DNA of 64,000 nt from Leptotrichia hongkongensis (GTDB lineage Bacteria; Fusobacteriota; Fusobacteriia; Fusobacteriales; Leptotrichiaceae): contig NZ_AP019846.1 in assembly GCF_007990635.1 (NCBI RefSeq), positions 62,001 to 126,000 of the forward strand, read 5' to 3'. This document shows positions 1 to 13,839 of this stretch, in pieces (the first letter of the stretch is position 1; every line of letters starts with the position of its first letter). Made by a program: the position numbers and the translations under genes. The notes beneath the pieces are model-generated. The model ran no database searches. It was given only the letters and a program-made list of their open reading frames with translations, and was not told the origin of the DNA.

Positions 1-161
1 TCACAGCCACTAATATTTGTGATTACAAAAGATGATTAGATTTAGTTTGAAATATGTTGTAAATATATAAATTTTTGTAAGAATTAAGATGAAATTTTAA
101 ATAATAAAATAGAGTATGCGTTCTCTTGAATTAACGTAAATAATCAATAAAGGAGAAATTT

Positions 162-221
162 ATGATAATTAATGGATTTAATTATTATAAAGTAAAAAGT
201 AAAAATTATGAAATCTTTTAA
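162..221 (+). CDS. possible 19-codon leader ORF
   Basis: A short reading frame (begins MIINGFNYY) has the best ribosome binding site here (AAGGAG, about 7 bases upstream of its ATG). Its stop lies just inside the next gene, whose ATG at 208 overlaps it in another frame and has no Shine-Dalgarno of its own. The arrangement suggests translational coupling. No homology is recognised; it may only be an initiation relay. Confidence 0.35.
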   Translation: MIINGFNYYKVKSKNYEIF

Positions 222-711
222 AAATTTTATAAAGGTAACTTTAATTGGAGCTCCGCTTTTAAATAAAATTATAGGAATATTTCTTATATCAATGTTGCCT
301 ATAATTGAACTTCGTGGAGCAATACCGATTGGAGCAGCTATTGGATTACCTTGGTACTTAAATATGATTGTTTCGATTATTGGAAATATGCTTCCTGTGC
401 CATTTATTCTTTTATTTGTAGTAAAATTATTTGAATTTATGAAAAAGAAGAATATATTGGTAAACTTTATTGAAAAAATTGAAAAAAGGGCGATGAGCAG
501 AAGTGAAAGTATCGCAAATAAAGAATTTTTGGGACTTATGATTTTTGTAGCTATTCCATTTCCAGGAACAGGTGCTTGGACAGGAGCATTGATTGCGGCA
601 TTGCTTCAATTTGACAGAAAAAAATCTTTTTTATATATTCTTTTTGGGGTATTGATTGCAGCAGCTCTTGTAACATTGGGAGTATATGGAGTGATAGGGT
701 TTTTAATATAA
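208..711 (+). CDS. small multidrug export family membrane protein (COG2426-like)
   Basis: A 167-residue, very hydrophobic protein with about four membrane segments (roughly residues 19-40, 48-75, 105-130 and 140-166). The hallmarks of the putative small multidrug export family (PF06695) are visible: an ELRGAIPIG motif near residue 34 and a PFPGTGAWTGA motif near residue 117. The family name is historical and a true drug substrate is not established. The only in-frame start is ATG 208, because an in-frame stop lies at 193-195; it overlaps the upstream mini-ORF. It is followed directly by the tmRNA promoter, so it is probably a short transcription unit. Confidence 0.8.
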   Translation: MKSFKNFIKVTLIGAPLLNKIIGIFLISMLPIIELRGAIPIGAAIGLPWYLNMIVSIIGNMLPVPFILLFVVKLFEFMKKKNILVNFIEKIEKRAMSRSESIANKEFLGLMIFVAIPFPGTGAWTGALIAALLQFDRKKSFLYILFGVLIAAALVTLGVYGVIGFLI

Positions 712-726
712 TTTTTAAATAATATC

Positions 727-755
727 TTTTCAAAATCTTAAATATGTGCTATACT
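727..755 (+). promoter_or_regulatory. promoter of tmRNA gene
   Basis: TTTTCA (727-732) and TATACT (750-755) are separated by 17 bases and lie just upstream of the mature tmRNA 5' end at 778. This is a reasonable sigma-70 promoter, with a weak -35. Confidence 0.5.
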
Positions 756-777
756 AAAAAAGTAAATTTTAAAATAA

Positions 778-1116
778 GGGAATGTTTTGGTTTCGACAGG
801 ATAAAAAGATTATTATTGGCAAGTAAGCGGGAGCTTTAAAATCCAACTTAAAAATAATCGGAAACGATAATTACGCATTAGCTGCCTAAGATAGCGGCTC
901 ATCTCTTTTGGGAATGCCATTTTTCCATTAGGTGATGTCATTTTTAATGGCTTACTTGGATGTATGATTATGTCATCTAAGGAAAATTTATAATCTCGCC
1001 TTTAGACTTTTGTCTGTTTAATATCTAACGGTTAAAGCGTTAAATAGACTAAACTTGTAGAAGATAGTAAGAACTTTTTATTTTGGACACGGGTTCGATT
1101 CCCGTCATTTCCACCA
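778..1116 (+). ncRNA. ssrA: transfer-messenger RNA (tmRNA)
   Basis: tmRNA rescues stalled ribosomes by trans-translation. The 5' GGGAATG pairs with CATTTCC before the encoded ACCA end, giving an alanine-type acceptor with the G3-U70 identity wobble. The TTTCGAC motif near the 5' end and the T-arm GGGTTCGATTCCC at the 3' end are typical. The tag frame ends GCA TTA GCT GCC TAA (875-889), giving the standard ALAA end. The likely resume codon is GGA at 860, giving the tag GNDNYALAA. The length of 339 nt is normal and the RNA is one-piece, not permuted. Confidence 0.95.
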
Positions 1117-1155
1117 AAACAGAAAATAAAAATCAAATTATTAAATAAACTGTAA

Positions 1156-1182
1156 GCGAGTTGCATAACTCGTTTTTTCTTT
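1156..1182 (+). terminator. intrinsic terminator after tmRNA
   Basis: CGAGTT and AACTCG pair across a GCAT loop and are followed by TTTTTT. Confidence 0.85.
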
Positions 1183-1197
1183 TTTGAAAATACTTTA

Positions 1198-1226
1198 TTG
1201 AAAAAAACAAAATATTAATATATAAT
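1198..1226 (+). promoter_or_regulatory. promoter for mnmG-rsmG
   Basis: TTGAAA (1198-1203), 17 bases, TATAAT (1221-1226). It lies about 90 bases before the mnmG start. Confidence 0.65.
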
Positions 1227-1316
1227 GGATTTATAAAAAGAATTGGAAGCGAAAGGAGAATGTAATTTTAGGTCAAAGTATTATTTTGAGAATAAAAATT
1301 ACAATTTATAAATAAA

Positions 1317-3239
1317 ATGAGAAATTATGATGTAATTGTAGTTGGTGCTGGACACGCGGGAATTGAAGCAGCATTGGCATCAGCTAGATTAGGGTTGAAT
1401 ACAGCAATTTTTACAATAACATTAGATAATATAGGTGTTATGTCTTGTAACCCATCAGTTGGAGGGCCTGCAAAAAGCCATCTGGCTAAGGAAGTTGACG
1501 CATTAGGTGGAGAAATCGGACGAAATATGGATAAAAGCTTTGTACAAATGAGAATTCTGAATACAAAAAAAGGACCAGCAGTTCGTTCGTTAAGAGCTCA
1601 GGCAGATAGAAAAATTTATGCAAGGGAAATGAAAAAAACAATAGAAAATCAGCAAAATTTAGATACTGTTCAAGATATTGTCACAGAATTAATTGTAGAA
1701 GAAATTGAAATTTTAGAAGGTAATTCTAAAAGAATTGAAAAGGTTATAAAAGGGATAAGAACTAAGACAGGAATGGAGTTTTTTGCAAAAGCGGTTGTAC
1801 TTGCAACAGGAACATTCTTGAGAGGACTTTTATACATTGGAGATAAAAGGGTGAAAGGTGGAAGAATGGGAGAGTTATCGGCAGATGACCTTACAGATTC
1901 CTTAAAATCTTTAGGATTTAAAATGGATAGATTCAAGACAGGGACACCTCCTAGACTTGATATTAGAACATTAAATCTGGAAAAATTGGAAGAACAGCCA
2001 GGAATAACAGGTATTCCATTAAAATTTTCAATGAGAACTCCAAATAGTGAAGTTTTAGAAAAACCGCAATTATCGTGCTATTTGACAAGAACTAATGAAA
2101 ATACACATAAAATAATAATGGATAATCTGGATAAAGCGCCAATGTATAATGGAAGTATAAGCAGCACAGGACCAAGATACTGTCCGTCAATTGAAGATAA
2201 AGTTGTAAAATTTAATGATAAAGACAGCCATCATCTGTTTTTGGAGCCAGAAGGATTTGACACGGCAGAAGTCTACATAAGTGGACTTTCCACAAGTTAT
2301 CCCGCTAGTTTGCAACAAAAGATAGTAAATACAATTGATGGGCTCGAAAATGCTCATATAATGCGATACGGGTATGCTGTGGAATATGATATTGTAGACC
2401 CTAGCGAACTTGACTACACTCTTGAAACTCGTAAAGTAAAAGGACTTTATTTAGCTGGACAGCTAAATGGGACAAGTGGTTATGAAGAGGCGGCTGCACA
2501 GGGAATTATAGCAGGAATCAATGCAGCTTTAAAAATTAAAGGAGAAGAGCCGTTTATTTTAGACAGAGAAAGTTCGTACATTGGAACAATGATAGATGAT
2601 TTAATAAATAAGGAATTGTTTGAGCCATATAGAATGTTTACAGCAAGATCTGAGTTCCGCCTTATTTTACGTGAAGACAACGCTGATATAAGACTTTCTG
2701 AAAAGGCTTATAAAATTGGACTTCTTGATAAAAAATATTATGATATTGTACAGGAAAAGAAAAAAAATGTTAAGAAAACAATAGAAAACCTTGAGAATAT
2801 AAAACTTGGAAGCAGTAACCAAAGGCTTATGGAAATTCTTGATAAATATAACGAAAGTCTAAAAAGTGGAACGACTTTAAAGGAAATTTTACGTCGTCCA
2901 AAAGTTACATATCAGGATATAAAATATATCGCTGAAATCATTGAAAATGTACCAAATCTAAATTTTGACGATGAAACTGAATATCAAATTGAAGTTCAGA
3001 CAAAATATGAAGGCTACATCGCCAAAGCTATCCAAATTATGGAAAAACAGCAAAAACTGGACGATAAAAAAATTCCTAAAAATTTTGACTATGACAGTAT
3101 GAAGGGAATTACAAGAGAAGCAAAACAAAGATTGAAAGAAAATAGACCATATAATGTAGGACAGGCATCCAGAATGTCTGGAGTAACGCCAGCAGATATT
3201 TCTGTGCTGCTAATGTATTTAGATGGAGTTTTAAAATAA
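1317..3239 (+). CDS. mnmG: tRNA uridine-5-carboxymethylaminomethyl modification enzyme MnmG
   Basis: MnmG (GidA), with MnmE, adds the carboxymethylaminomethyl group to U34 of certain tRNAs, using FAD and methylene-tetrahydrofolate. At 640 residues it has normal length. The N-terminal FAD-binding motif GAGHAG is near residues 10-16, followed by the family blocks [13 protein letters not shown] and [17 protein letters not shown]. The C-terminal MnmE/tRNA-binding region contains [11 protein letters not shown]. The start ATG has a poor ribosome site, but the reading frame begins with the expected [11 protein letters not shown]. It is followed 51 bases later by rsmG, the common mnmG-rsmG pairing. 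mnmE is not in the window. Confidence 0.97.
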   Translation: MRNYDVIVVGAGHAGIEAALASARLGLNTAIFTITLDNIGVMSCNPSVGGPAKSHLAKEVDALGGEIGRNMDKSFVQMRILNTKKGPAVRSLRAQADRKIYAREMKKTIENQQNLDTVQDIVTELIVEEIEILEGNSKRIEKVIKGIRTKTGMEFFAKAVVLATGTFLRGLLYIGDKRVKGGRMGELSADDLTDSLKSLGFKMDRFKTGTPPRLDIRTLNLEKLEEQPGITGIPLKFSMRTPNSEVLEKPQLSCYLTRTNENTHKIIMDNLDKAPMYNGSISSTGPRYCPSIEDKVVKFNDKDSHHLFLEPEGFDTAEVYISGLSTSYPASLQQKIVNTIDGLENAHIMRYGYAVEYDIVDPSELDYTLETRKVKGLYLAGQLNGTSGYEEAAAQGIIAGINAALKIKGEEPFILDRESSYIGTMIDDLINKELFEPYRMFTARSEFRLILREDNADIRLSEKAYKIGLLDKKYYDIVQEKKKNVKKTIENLENIKLGSSNQRLMEILDKYNESLKSGTTLKEILRRPKVTYQDIKYIAEIIENVPNLNFDDETEYQIEVQTKYEGYIAKAIQIMEKQQKLDDKKIPKNFDYDSMKGITREAKQRLKENRPYNVGQASRMSGVTPADISVLLMYLDGVLK

Positions 3240-3290
3240 AATCTAGCTATAAAAAACCTTTTATATATTAATGGAACGTAAGGAGAAAAA

Positions 3291-4013
3291 GTGGAAAATA
3301 TAAACGAAGAAGCCAATTTAAGAGAATATTTCTTAAACTTGCTTTCAAAATCAGAAATTAAAGTGCCAGACGAAAAAATTACACAAATGCTGAAATTTTT
3401 AGAACTTTTATATAATAAAAATCAAATTATGAATTTAACGGCAATTCGAGAGAAAAAAGGAATGCTGGAAAAACATTTTATAGATTCCTTACTTTTAACA
3501 AAAGTTATAAATGATGACGAAAAATCTTTTATAGATGTTGGAACAGGCGCTGGATTTCCTGGGCTTGTACTTGCCATTTATTACCCAGAGAAAAAGTTTT
3601 TGCTAGTAGATTCAGTAAGGAAAAAAATAGAATTCATAAATGAAGTAATAAAAGAATTAAATTTACAGAATGTAACCACAAGTTTTGAACGTGCAGAAGA
3701 ATTAATAAAAGATAGAAGAGAATGTTTTGATGTTGCTCTTTGTCGAGGAGTAGCCAATTTAAGAATAATACTGGAGTATATGATTCCATTCATAAAAGTA
3801 AATGGACGATTTTTACCGCAAAAATTAAACCTAAACGAAATAGAGGAATCGAAAAATGCTCTAAAGATTTTAAATGCAAAAATAAACAAAACTTTTGAAT
3901 TTAATCTTCCGGAAAGTATGGATAAAAGGATAATTTTGGAAATTTTAAAACTGCAAAAAACAGACAAAAAATATCCAAGAAAAATAGGAATTCCATCCAA
4001 GAAGCCGTTATAA
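3291..4013 (+). CDS. rsmG: 16S rRNA (guanine-527-N7) methyltransferase RsmG
   Basis: RsmG (GidB) methylates G527 of 16S rRNA from S-adenosylmethionine. The 240-residue protein shows the NLTAI motif, HFIDSLLL, the SAM-binding glycine loop DVGTGAGFPG (around residues 82-91) and CRGVANL. The start is GTG with AAGGAG nine bases upstream. It is probably co-transcribed with mnmG. The C-terminus is basic (KKYPRKIGIPSKKPL), as is usual for the family. Confidence 0.95.
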   Translation: MENINEEANLREYFLNLLSKSEIKVPDEKITQMLKFLELLYNKNQIMNLTAIREKKGMLEKHFIDSLLLTKVINDDEKSFIDVGTGAGFPGLVLAIYYPEKKFLLVDSVRKKIEFINEVIKELNLQNVTTSFERAEELIKDRRECFDVALCRGVANLRIILEYMIPFIKVNGRFLPQKLNLNEIEESKNALKILNAKINKTFEFNLPESMDKRIILEILKLQKTDKKYPRKIGIPSKKPL

Positions 4014-4051
4014 ATAAAAAGTTCAAAAATTGTAAAATTATTAGAAACAAG

Positions 4052-4077
4052 AACTGAGATTTTGTCTCAGTTTTTTT
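4052..4077 (+). terminator. intrinsic terminator after rsmG
   Basis: AACTGAGA and TCTCAGTT form a stem, followed by a run of T. Confidence 0.85.
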
Positions 4078-4292
4078 ATTTATATGAAGAAAATAAATTT
4101 TAAAACAAAAAATGACTACTTAGTAATTACTAAGACAGCTAATATTTTTTTTCCAAATTTTCCTGAATTTTCAACTTTAGTATATTAAACCTTACTAAGT
4201 ATAGAAATTTTAAGTACTTGAAAAGTTTATATTATTTAAGTATAATGACTAGACAAAAAATATTAAGATAAATAAAAATAGGAGATAAGTAT

Positions 4293-5375
4293 ATGGAAAA
4301 AATAAATCTAAATAATGAAAATGAAAAATTAAATAGCATTTTTACTGCAAAAAGGGAGATAAAGCATGCATTTGTGACAGGAGCAACAGGGCTTTTAGGA
4401 AATAATCTTGTAAGAGCGCTAGTTAATAGAGGAATAAAAGTAACAGGATTAGTACGGAATATAAAAAATGCAAAAAAACAGTTTCCAGATTTAGAAATTA
4501 CTTTTGTAGAAGGAAATCTTAATAATCCAGATAGCTATAAAGAAGCTCTCAAAGGATGCGATGGACTTTTTCATACAGCAGCTTATTTCAAGGAAGCGTA
4601 TAAAGGTGGAGAAAATCACTGGTCGAAACTTTACAATACAAATGTGAAAGGAACTATAGATTTAATGACTGCTGCAAAAAAAGCAGGAATAAAAAACATG
4701 GTTCACACTTCTTCGATTGCAGTACTTAAAGCAGAAAAGAATCAGCTTATTGATGAAACAATGTTACGTAATAAAGATGACAAAGAAATTAATGATTATT
4801 ACCGTAGTAAGATATTAAGCGATGAAGCTGTTAAAAAATTTTTGAATGAAAATCCTGATATATTTTGTTGTTTTGTACTTCCAGGATTTATGTTTGGCCC
4901 TGGAGATATGGGGCCTACTTCATCAGGACAGCTTGTTATGGATTATGTAAATAAAAAGATACCAGGAATTATACCTTCAAGCTATAGCGTTGTAGATGCA
5001 CGTGATGTAGCAGAACACGAAATAATGGCAATGGAAAAAGGAAAAAGAGGAGAATTGTATCTTGCAGCTGGAAAATTTATGACTATGAAAGAACTGTTAG
5101 AAGAATTATCTAAAGTAACAGGAATTCCTGCTCCTAAAAGGGTTATACCTTTATATTTTTTAAAAATACTGGCTGTATTTAATGAATTAATCAGTAAATT
5201 AACTAAAAAAGAGACATTAATAAACAAGGCTACAATACGTGTCATCAAAAATGATTATATGCGAAATAATTTCAGTCATAAAAAAAGTAAAAAAGAATTA
5301 GGATGTGAATTTAGATCATTGGATGAAACTTTAAAGGATGTTATAAATTGGTATAAAGAAAATGGATATTTATAA
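4293..5375 (+). CDS. NAD-dependent epimerase/dehydratase (extended SDR)
   Basis: A 360-residue extended short-chain dehydrogenase. It has the Rossmann motif TGATGLLG near residue 30, a conserved HTSS serine near 140, and the catalytic YxxxK as YYRSK. It resembles dihydroflavonol-reductase/nucleoside-sugar epimerase-type proteins; the substrate cannot be told from sequence. The start is supported by AGGAG eight bases upstream. It stands alone, convergent with a HxlR regulator gene about 280 bases away that could control it. A sugar-nucleotide substrate is possible but unproven. Confidence 0.8.
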   Translation: MEKINLNNENEKLNSIFTAKREIKHAFVTGATGLLGNNLVRALVNRGIKVTGLVRNIKNAKKQFPDLEITFVEGNLNNPDSYKEALKGCDGLFHTAAYFKEAYKGGENHWSKLYNTNVKGTIDLMTAAKKAGIKNMVHTSSIAVLKAEKNQLIDETMLRNKDDKEINDYYRSKILSDEAVKKFLNENPDIFCCFVLPGFMFGPGDMGPTSSGQLVMDYVNKKIPGIIPSSYSVVDARDVAEHEIMAMEKGKRGELYLAAGKFMTMKELLEELSKVTGIPAPKRVIPLYFLKILAVFNELISKLTKKETLINKATIRVIKNDYMRNNFSHKKSKKELGCEFRSLDETLKDVINWYKENGYL

Positions 5376-5658
5376 TTATCTAAAAAATATTGTTTTAAAA
5401 CATAAATTGCAATATTAATTGCAACATTTTACCCAATTTTTTTTAAAACTAATTTCGCGTAAAAATTTTTCAAAATGGACTTGCATAGTTTAAACATTTT
5501 CTTGGTCTCGAATTTATCAGCATTAAGGTTCTTATCAAGTTTTCTGTATCTATTTTTAATAATTAAGAACCAACTGAATTAATTAAATTAAATATTGATA
5601 CATTAAAAAATTATTTTCCATTTAAAATTGTGTTTTATAATATAAAAAATTAAATATT

Positions 5659-6018
5659 TCAAATTTTTCCGAGCCATGTATCTATTTCATAAAAAATAAA
5701 AATAAGTTTTTTACCTTTTTTAGTAAGAAAATATTCAACTTGAGGTGGTATTGAGTTAAATTGTTTTCGTGATATAACATCAAATTTTTCTAATTTTCTT
5801 AATGTTGAAGATAACATCACGCTTGTTATTCCAGGAATTTCCTTTTTTAATTCGCCAAAACGTTTGATACTGTTTTTATTAAGTACGTATAATATGTTTA
5901 TTGTCCATTTGCTGGAAAGCAGTTTCAAAAAATCTTGAGTACTTTTTAGACAATTATCTTCTATCTCAGAAATTGCTTGATTTTGAATATATTTTTCTAT
6001 AGTTATCCTATTTTCCAT
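5659..6018 (-). CDS. HxlR-family transcriptional regulator
   Basis: A 119-residue winged-helix protein of the HxlR/MarR-like group. The core LLSSKWTINILYVL, followed by RFGELKKEIPGITSVMLSS and a wing with a PPQVEYFLT-like segment, is diagnostic of the family, which typically senses redox stress or electrophiles. The usual cysteine near the N-terminus is present (DNCLKS). AGGAG precedes the ATG. There is no divergent partner gene, because the upstream DNA leads into the rRNA promoter. The nearest plausible target is the convergent SDR gene. Confidence 0.85.
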   Translation of the reverse strand: MENRITIEKYIQNQAISEIEDNCLKSTQDFLKLLSSKWTINILYVLNKNSIKRFGELKKEIPGITSVMLSSTLRKLEKFDVISRKQFNSIPPQVEYFLTKKGKKLIFIFYEIDTWLGKI

Positions 6019-6395
6019 TAAATTCTCCTTTATTTTTTATACAAAATAAACTATAAAAGTTATTTTTCTATTCATAAATTACAATTTGTTCCTTTTTATA
6101 TTTAAGTCTAGTTTAAACAATAAATTTGTTAAAAATCTTTTGGTAAATGATAAAATTATAGTCTGTAATTTTTTGATAATTTTAAATAGAAATAGCATTG
6201 TTAATATCAAATTAAATCTATGGTTTAAGAAAAAAATTATTTTGTAGTTTCTGTTAACAAATAATAGTTATAGTAACATATGAAATAAAAAATGTCAAAA
6301 CTCAATGAATACAAAAAATACGTATAAATTTTAGACATTACACCTGATTATATAATATTTATATAAAAAAACTTTGAAAAAATGGAAAAAAGTAG
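6019..6395. other. non-coding spacer before rRNA promoter
   Basis: AT-rich spacer without a supportable gene. It carries an 18-base sequence (6297-6314) found again exactly at 14023-14040. Confidence 0.5.
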
Positions 6396-6424
6396 TTGAC
6401 AAAGGGGAGGGAATATGATAATAT
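6396..6424 (+). promoter_or_regulatory. rRNA operon promoter
   Basis: A perfect TTGACA (6396-6401) lies 17 bases before TAATAT (6419-6424), inside a run of overlapping -10-like AT. It is about 155 bases upstream of mature 16S rRNA. Confidence 0.75.
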
Positions 6425-6509
6425 ATATCTTGTCGATACGAAAAAGTGTCGCAGGACAATAGAAGATAAGAATAGAAGAAGCAACAATGTGTAAGATATA
6501 AATAAAAGT

Positions 6510-6541
6510 CAAGAGTTCTTGTTTTGAAGGCAAGAAACTCG
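6510..6541 (+). other. rRNA leader hairpin
   Basis: GAGTTCTTG pairs with CAAGAAACTC (one bulge) in the transcribed leader. It is probably part of the pre-16S processing or antitermination leader. Confidence 0.4.
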
Positions 6542-6580
6542 TCAAGACTAAGGTGGAAATAAAATATATGAGAAATATAT

Positions 6581-8092
<1,512 letters not shown>

Positions 8093-8203
8093 CTAAGGAG
8101 CAACATGCACAGCTTCTTCTTATGTCTATGTTCAATACTAGGACAATGGGAAATGAATAGTAGGTAAAAGATTACAATTAAACTGGAGTAAAAGTTATTC
8201 TGA

Positions 8204-11095
<2,892 letters not shown>

Positions 11096-11156
11096 GTAGT
11101 CTTTTGCTTCTGCTATTTATTTCCCATTGCCTTAGGCAATGCAATCTATATTCAAA

Positions 11157-11272
11157 AGTTTGGTGATCATAGCGGCAGGGATACACCCGGTCACATTTCG
11201 AACCCGGCAGTTAAGTCTGCCTGCGCCTACGATACTTGGATTCGTCCCGGGAAAATAGGAAGCCGCCAAACT
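11157..11272 (+). rRNA. rrf: 5S ribosomal RNA
   Basis: About 116 nt with terminal helix AGTTTGG/CCAAACT and the conserved CACATTTCGAACCCGG loop region. It is followed by a T-run and then by tRNA-Asn in the same transcript. Confidence 0.95.
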
Positions 11273-11286
11273 TTTTTTTCTTTTGC

Positions 11287-11363
11287 GTCTCCGTAGCTCA
11301 GCCGGTTAGAGCATCTGACTGTTAATCAGAGGGCCGTTGGTTCGAGTCCAACCGGGGACGCCA
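11287..11363 (+). tRNA. tRNA-Asn (GTT)
   Basis: 77 nt including an encoded CCA. Acceptor GTCTCCG pairs with CGGGGAC. The D-arm contains GCTCAGCCGGTTAGAGC, the anticodon loop CTGTTAA and the T-arm GTTGG-TTCGAGT-CCAAC. It directly follows 5S rRNA. Confidence 0.97.
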
Positions 11364-11432
11364 TTCTTTTTATACCCCTTATCATCTAATTTCCTCCCTC
11401 GGAAGTTTTTTTTTGCTTTTTTTTCATTATAC

Positions 11433-12229
11433 AGCTCTTCCATAAGACGTCCCCATATCCGAAATACAAGTCCAATATTTTAATTGATTAAAAAATTTTT
11501 TTAAAATTTAAATTCCTTGTTAAGCATGAAGGTAAAAAAAGTTTGACAACCTTAATGTTTAATAAGTTTATTGATTTTTTTATCCTAGAAGATAGCTTTT
11601 TATTATTTTTACCTTGTTATTTTCCCTTCAACTAATCCTTTATTTACATTATATTTTTGTATATTACTTATTTTTTTCCAGTTTGATAATGTTTCTTTCA
11701 ATTTAATACATTCATTTATTCCAGATTTCTTCAGTTCTTATATCAATTTTTTCAGTTCATTACTGAATACAGTAACATCTTATATTTCATATATACTTAA
11801 AAACTTTGTTCTAAGCCCTTGTTGAAACTTTAATGTCATGAAATATTACATGTTAGTATTTTCTTATCTTTCTTGCTGAGCGAATGACTTTATCTCTGAA
11901 AGTTTTCTTCTTATCTTATCTTTTATTTTATTTGAAATTGTGTAATTCCTGTCTATAATTTCTATTAAAAAAGTTATTATTTTGTCATATGTAGTACAAG
12001 TACATATCTGTTTTTCTACATGAAGTATAATTCTACTGTTCTCGTAACATAGTTTTCTTTGTATTAACAGTTTCTGTAATTATGTAAATTCAATCCTTGT
12101 ATTACATGTGTTATAATAATTCAGTTTTATATTATATCTTGTTTCATATACATGGTAGATATTGTTGGCAGGTAATTTTTTCTATTTTTACTCCTTTTAT
12201 TTTTTTGCACCCGTGTATATTATAGAGCC
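11433..12229 (-). mobile_element. decayed ISL3-family insertion sequence
   Basis: No intact ORF, but translating the minus strand in pieces recovers transposase blocks: EIIDRNYTISNKIKDKI preceded by a zinc-finger-like VEKQICTCTTYDK, then TLSNWKK, VNKGLVEG and, after a frameshift, NNKVKIIKSYLLG. This order matches ISL3 transposases (zinc finger, VDxNxxISN, then the C-terminal GFxEGxNNKIKxxKRxxxGYRN block). The ends carry inverted GCTCTT (11434) and AGAGCC (12224), typical of ISL3 termini. At about 800 bp, against about 1.4 kb for intact elements, it has internal deletions and many stops. This also accounts for most of the 1-kb gene-free gap after tRNA-Asn. Confidence 0.6.
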
Positions 12230-12367
12230 TGAATAAATAAAAAATTTTTTAAAAAAGGTTTTACAAACTTTTGAATCATTGTATATTTTGAATGGATAGT
12301 GATTTATACAAGATTTTAATTTTTAAATGGTAAAATTAAGATGAATATAGTGTATGTAAAAATTTAG

Positions 12368-12396
12368 TTGTTTGATTATAGGGAAAATGGTATAAT
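12368..12396 (+). promoter_or_regulatory. promoter of glycosyltransferase gene
   Basis: TTGTTT (12368-12373), 17 bases, TATAAT (12391-12396). Confidence 0.55.
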
Positions 12397-12430
12397 TTTA
12401 TAAATAAAAAATATGTATAGAGGTTGGATT

Positions 12431-13264
12431 ATGTATGATTTTACAGCTTGTATTGTTACATATAATACGAAGCATGATGAATTAAGAAAGATTATTGGGT
12501 GTTTTCAAAAGATAAGAATTAGATTTAAGTTATGGATTTCTGATAATTCTGAAAAAGATGAATTGAGAGAAGTTATAAAAGGATTCTCAGATGATAGAAT
12601 TGAGTATATTTTTAATAATTCAAATGATGGATTTGGAGCAGGGCATAATGTTGTAATTAAGAAATTGATTTTGGGAGAAGTAAAGTCGGAATTCCATCTG
12701 ATGGTGAATGCTGATGTTTTTTTTGAAGAAAATACTATTGAGAAAATTGTAGAATACATGAGAGAGAATAAAGATATTGGACAGATTGGGCCAAAAATAT
12801 ATGGAGTTGATGGAGAAGTAACAAAATCTTGCAGATTAATTCCATCGCCTATGAATTTAATATTTAGGAGGTTTTTGCCAATCAAGGCGATTGTTGACAA
12901 ATTGGATTATGATTATGAAATGAAATGGTATGATTATGAAGAAATAATAGATGTTCCAATTTTATCAGGATGCTTTATTTTTGTTCGTACAGATGTGTTA
13001 AAGGAGATTTGTGGATTTGACAAAAGATATTTTATGTATATGGAGGATTATGACTTATGTAGACAGATTGGTAAGAAGTATAGGGTTGTTTTTTATCCTG
13101 AAGCAAAAATAATTCATGAGCATGGGAAGGCATCTTATAAGTCATGGAAAATGATGATGATGCATGTAAAATCAGCTATAAAGTATTTTAATAAGTGGGG
13201 ATGGTTTTTTGATAAGGAGCGGAAAGAGAAAAATATAGAATGTATGAAAAAATATAGAAAATAG
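12431..13264 (+). CDS. family 2 glycosyltransferase (rhamnosyltransferase-like)
   Basis: A cytoplasmic or membrane-associated sugar transferase of the GT-A fold. The N-terminal block TACIVTYNT is followed by NNSNDGFGAGHN and the metal-site region VNADVFF. The C-terminal acceptor block SGCFIFVRTDVL...YFMYMEDYDLC is characteristic of the WbbL/rhamnosyltransferase branch. I start at 12431 because AGAGG lies eight bases upstream; the in-frame ATG at 12413 has no ribosome site. Length is then 277 residues. Two dTDP-rhamnose genes lie 3 kb downstream on the other strand, so a rhamnose transfer role in surface polysaccharide is a reasonable inference. Confidence 0.85.
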   Translation: MYDFTACIVTYNTKHDELRKIIGCFQKIRIRFKLWISDNSEKDELREVIKGFSDDRIEYIFNNSNDGFGAGHNVVIKKLILGEVKSEFHLMVNADVFFEENTIEKIVEYMRENKDIGQIGPKIYGVDGEVTKSCRLIPSPMNLIFRRFLPIKAIVDKLDYDYEMKWYDYEEIIDVPILSGCFIFVRTDVLKEICGFDKRYFMYMEDYDLCRQIGKKYRVVFYPEAKIIHEHGKASYKSWKMMMMHVKSAIKYFNKWGWFFDKERKEKNIECMKKYRK

Positions 13265-13562
13265 GTTACCACTGAAATATTGTATTTACTTATTTTACAA
13301 AGTAGGTTTGTTTGAAAATCTAATGGTATTATGAATTTAGAATATTGTGGGTAATAAAGTTTAGTTATTGTATTATGTTTAATTGTCATTTTTAGGATAA
13401 TATTAATTGTTATTAATGGGTAAATATTAATTCTGTATCTATTAAATATTTTAGTAATTAATTTTATTTTAGTAGTATTTTAGTTTATTTTTTGATTTAT
13501 GGTAAAATATTCATAGTTCATAATATATTTTTTTATTAATATTTTTGTAGTAATTAACATTT
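13265..13562. other. gene-free AT-rich spacer
   Basis: No supportable gene; it leads into a rearranged copy of the dispersed repeat. Confidence 0.5.
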
Positions 13563-13839
13563 TATACTAAACCCTGTTTAAATAATGAAATTATTACTAA
13601 CTTTTCTAATAAAGGATGAAAATCTAGTATTTCAAAATAATTAAAATATAATTTTTTTATTTTAATAAACTGATGTAGATGTTAATTGCTAGTATAAATC
13701 TTTACTTCAAGATAAGGATTTATGGTAATGAGCAAACCTACGAGAATAAAAAATAAAAAAATTTGAATGATTATAAATTAGTTATTGAACAATCTTATTA
13801 TAAAAATTAATTTTTATTTTTTAACGGAGAATAGTGTTA
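13563..13839 (-). repeat. MITE-like dispersed repeat, copy D (reverse, core deleted)
   Basis: The reverse complement matches both arms of the copies at 15191, 23736 and 31031. The right arm begins ATACTAAACCCTGTTTAAAT. The left arm includes the block TTTACTTCAAGATAAGG, which occurs (as TTTACTGCAAGATAAGG) only in the 23736 copy. The hairpin core (CTATGGCTAGTCTACGAC to GCTCCGACGG) is missing. The far end is GAGAATAGTGTTA. It has no coding capacity. Confidence 0.75.
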
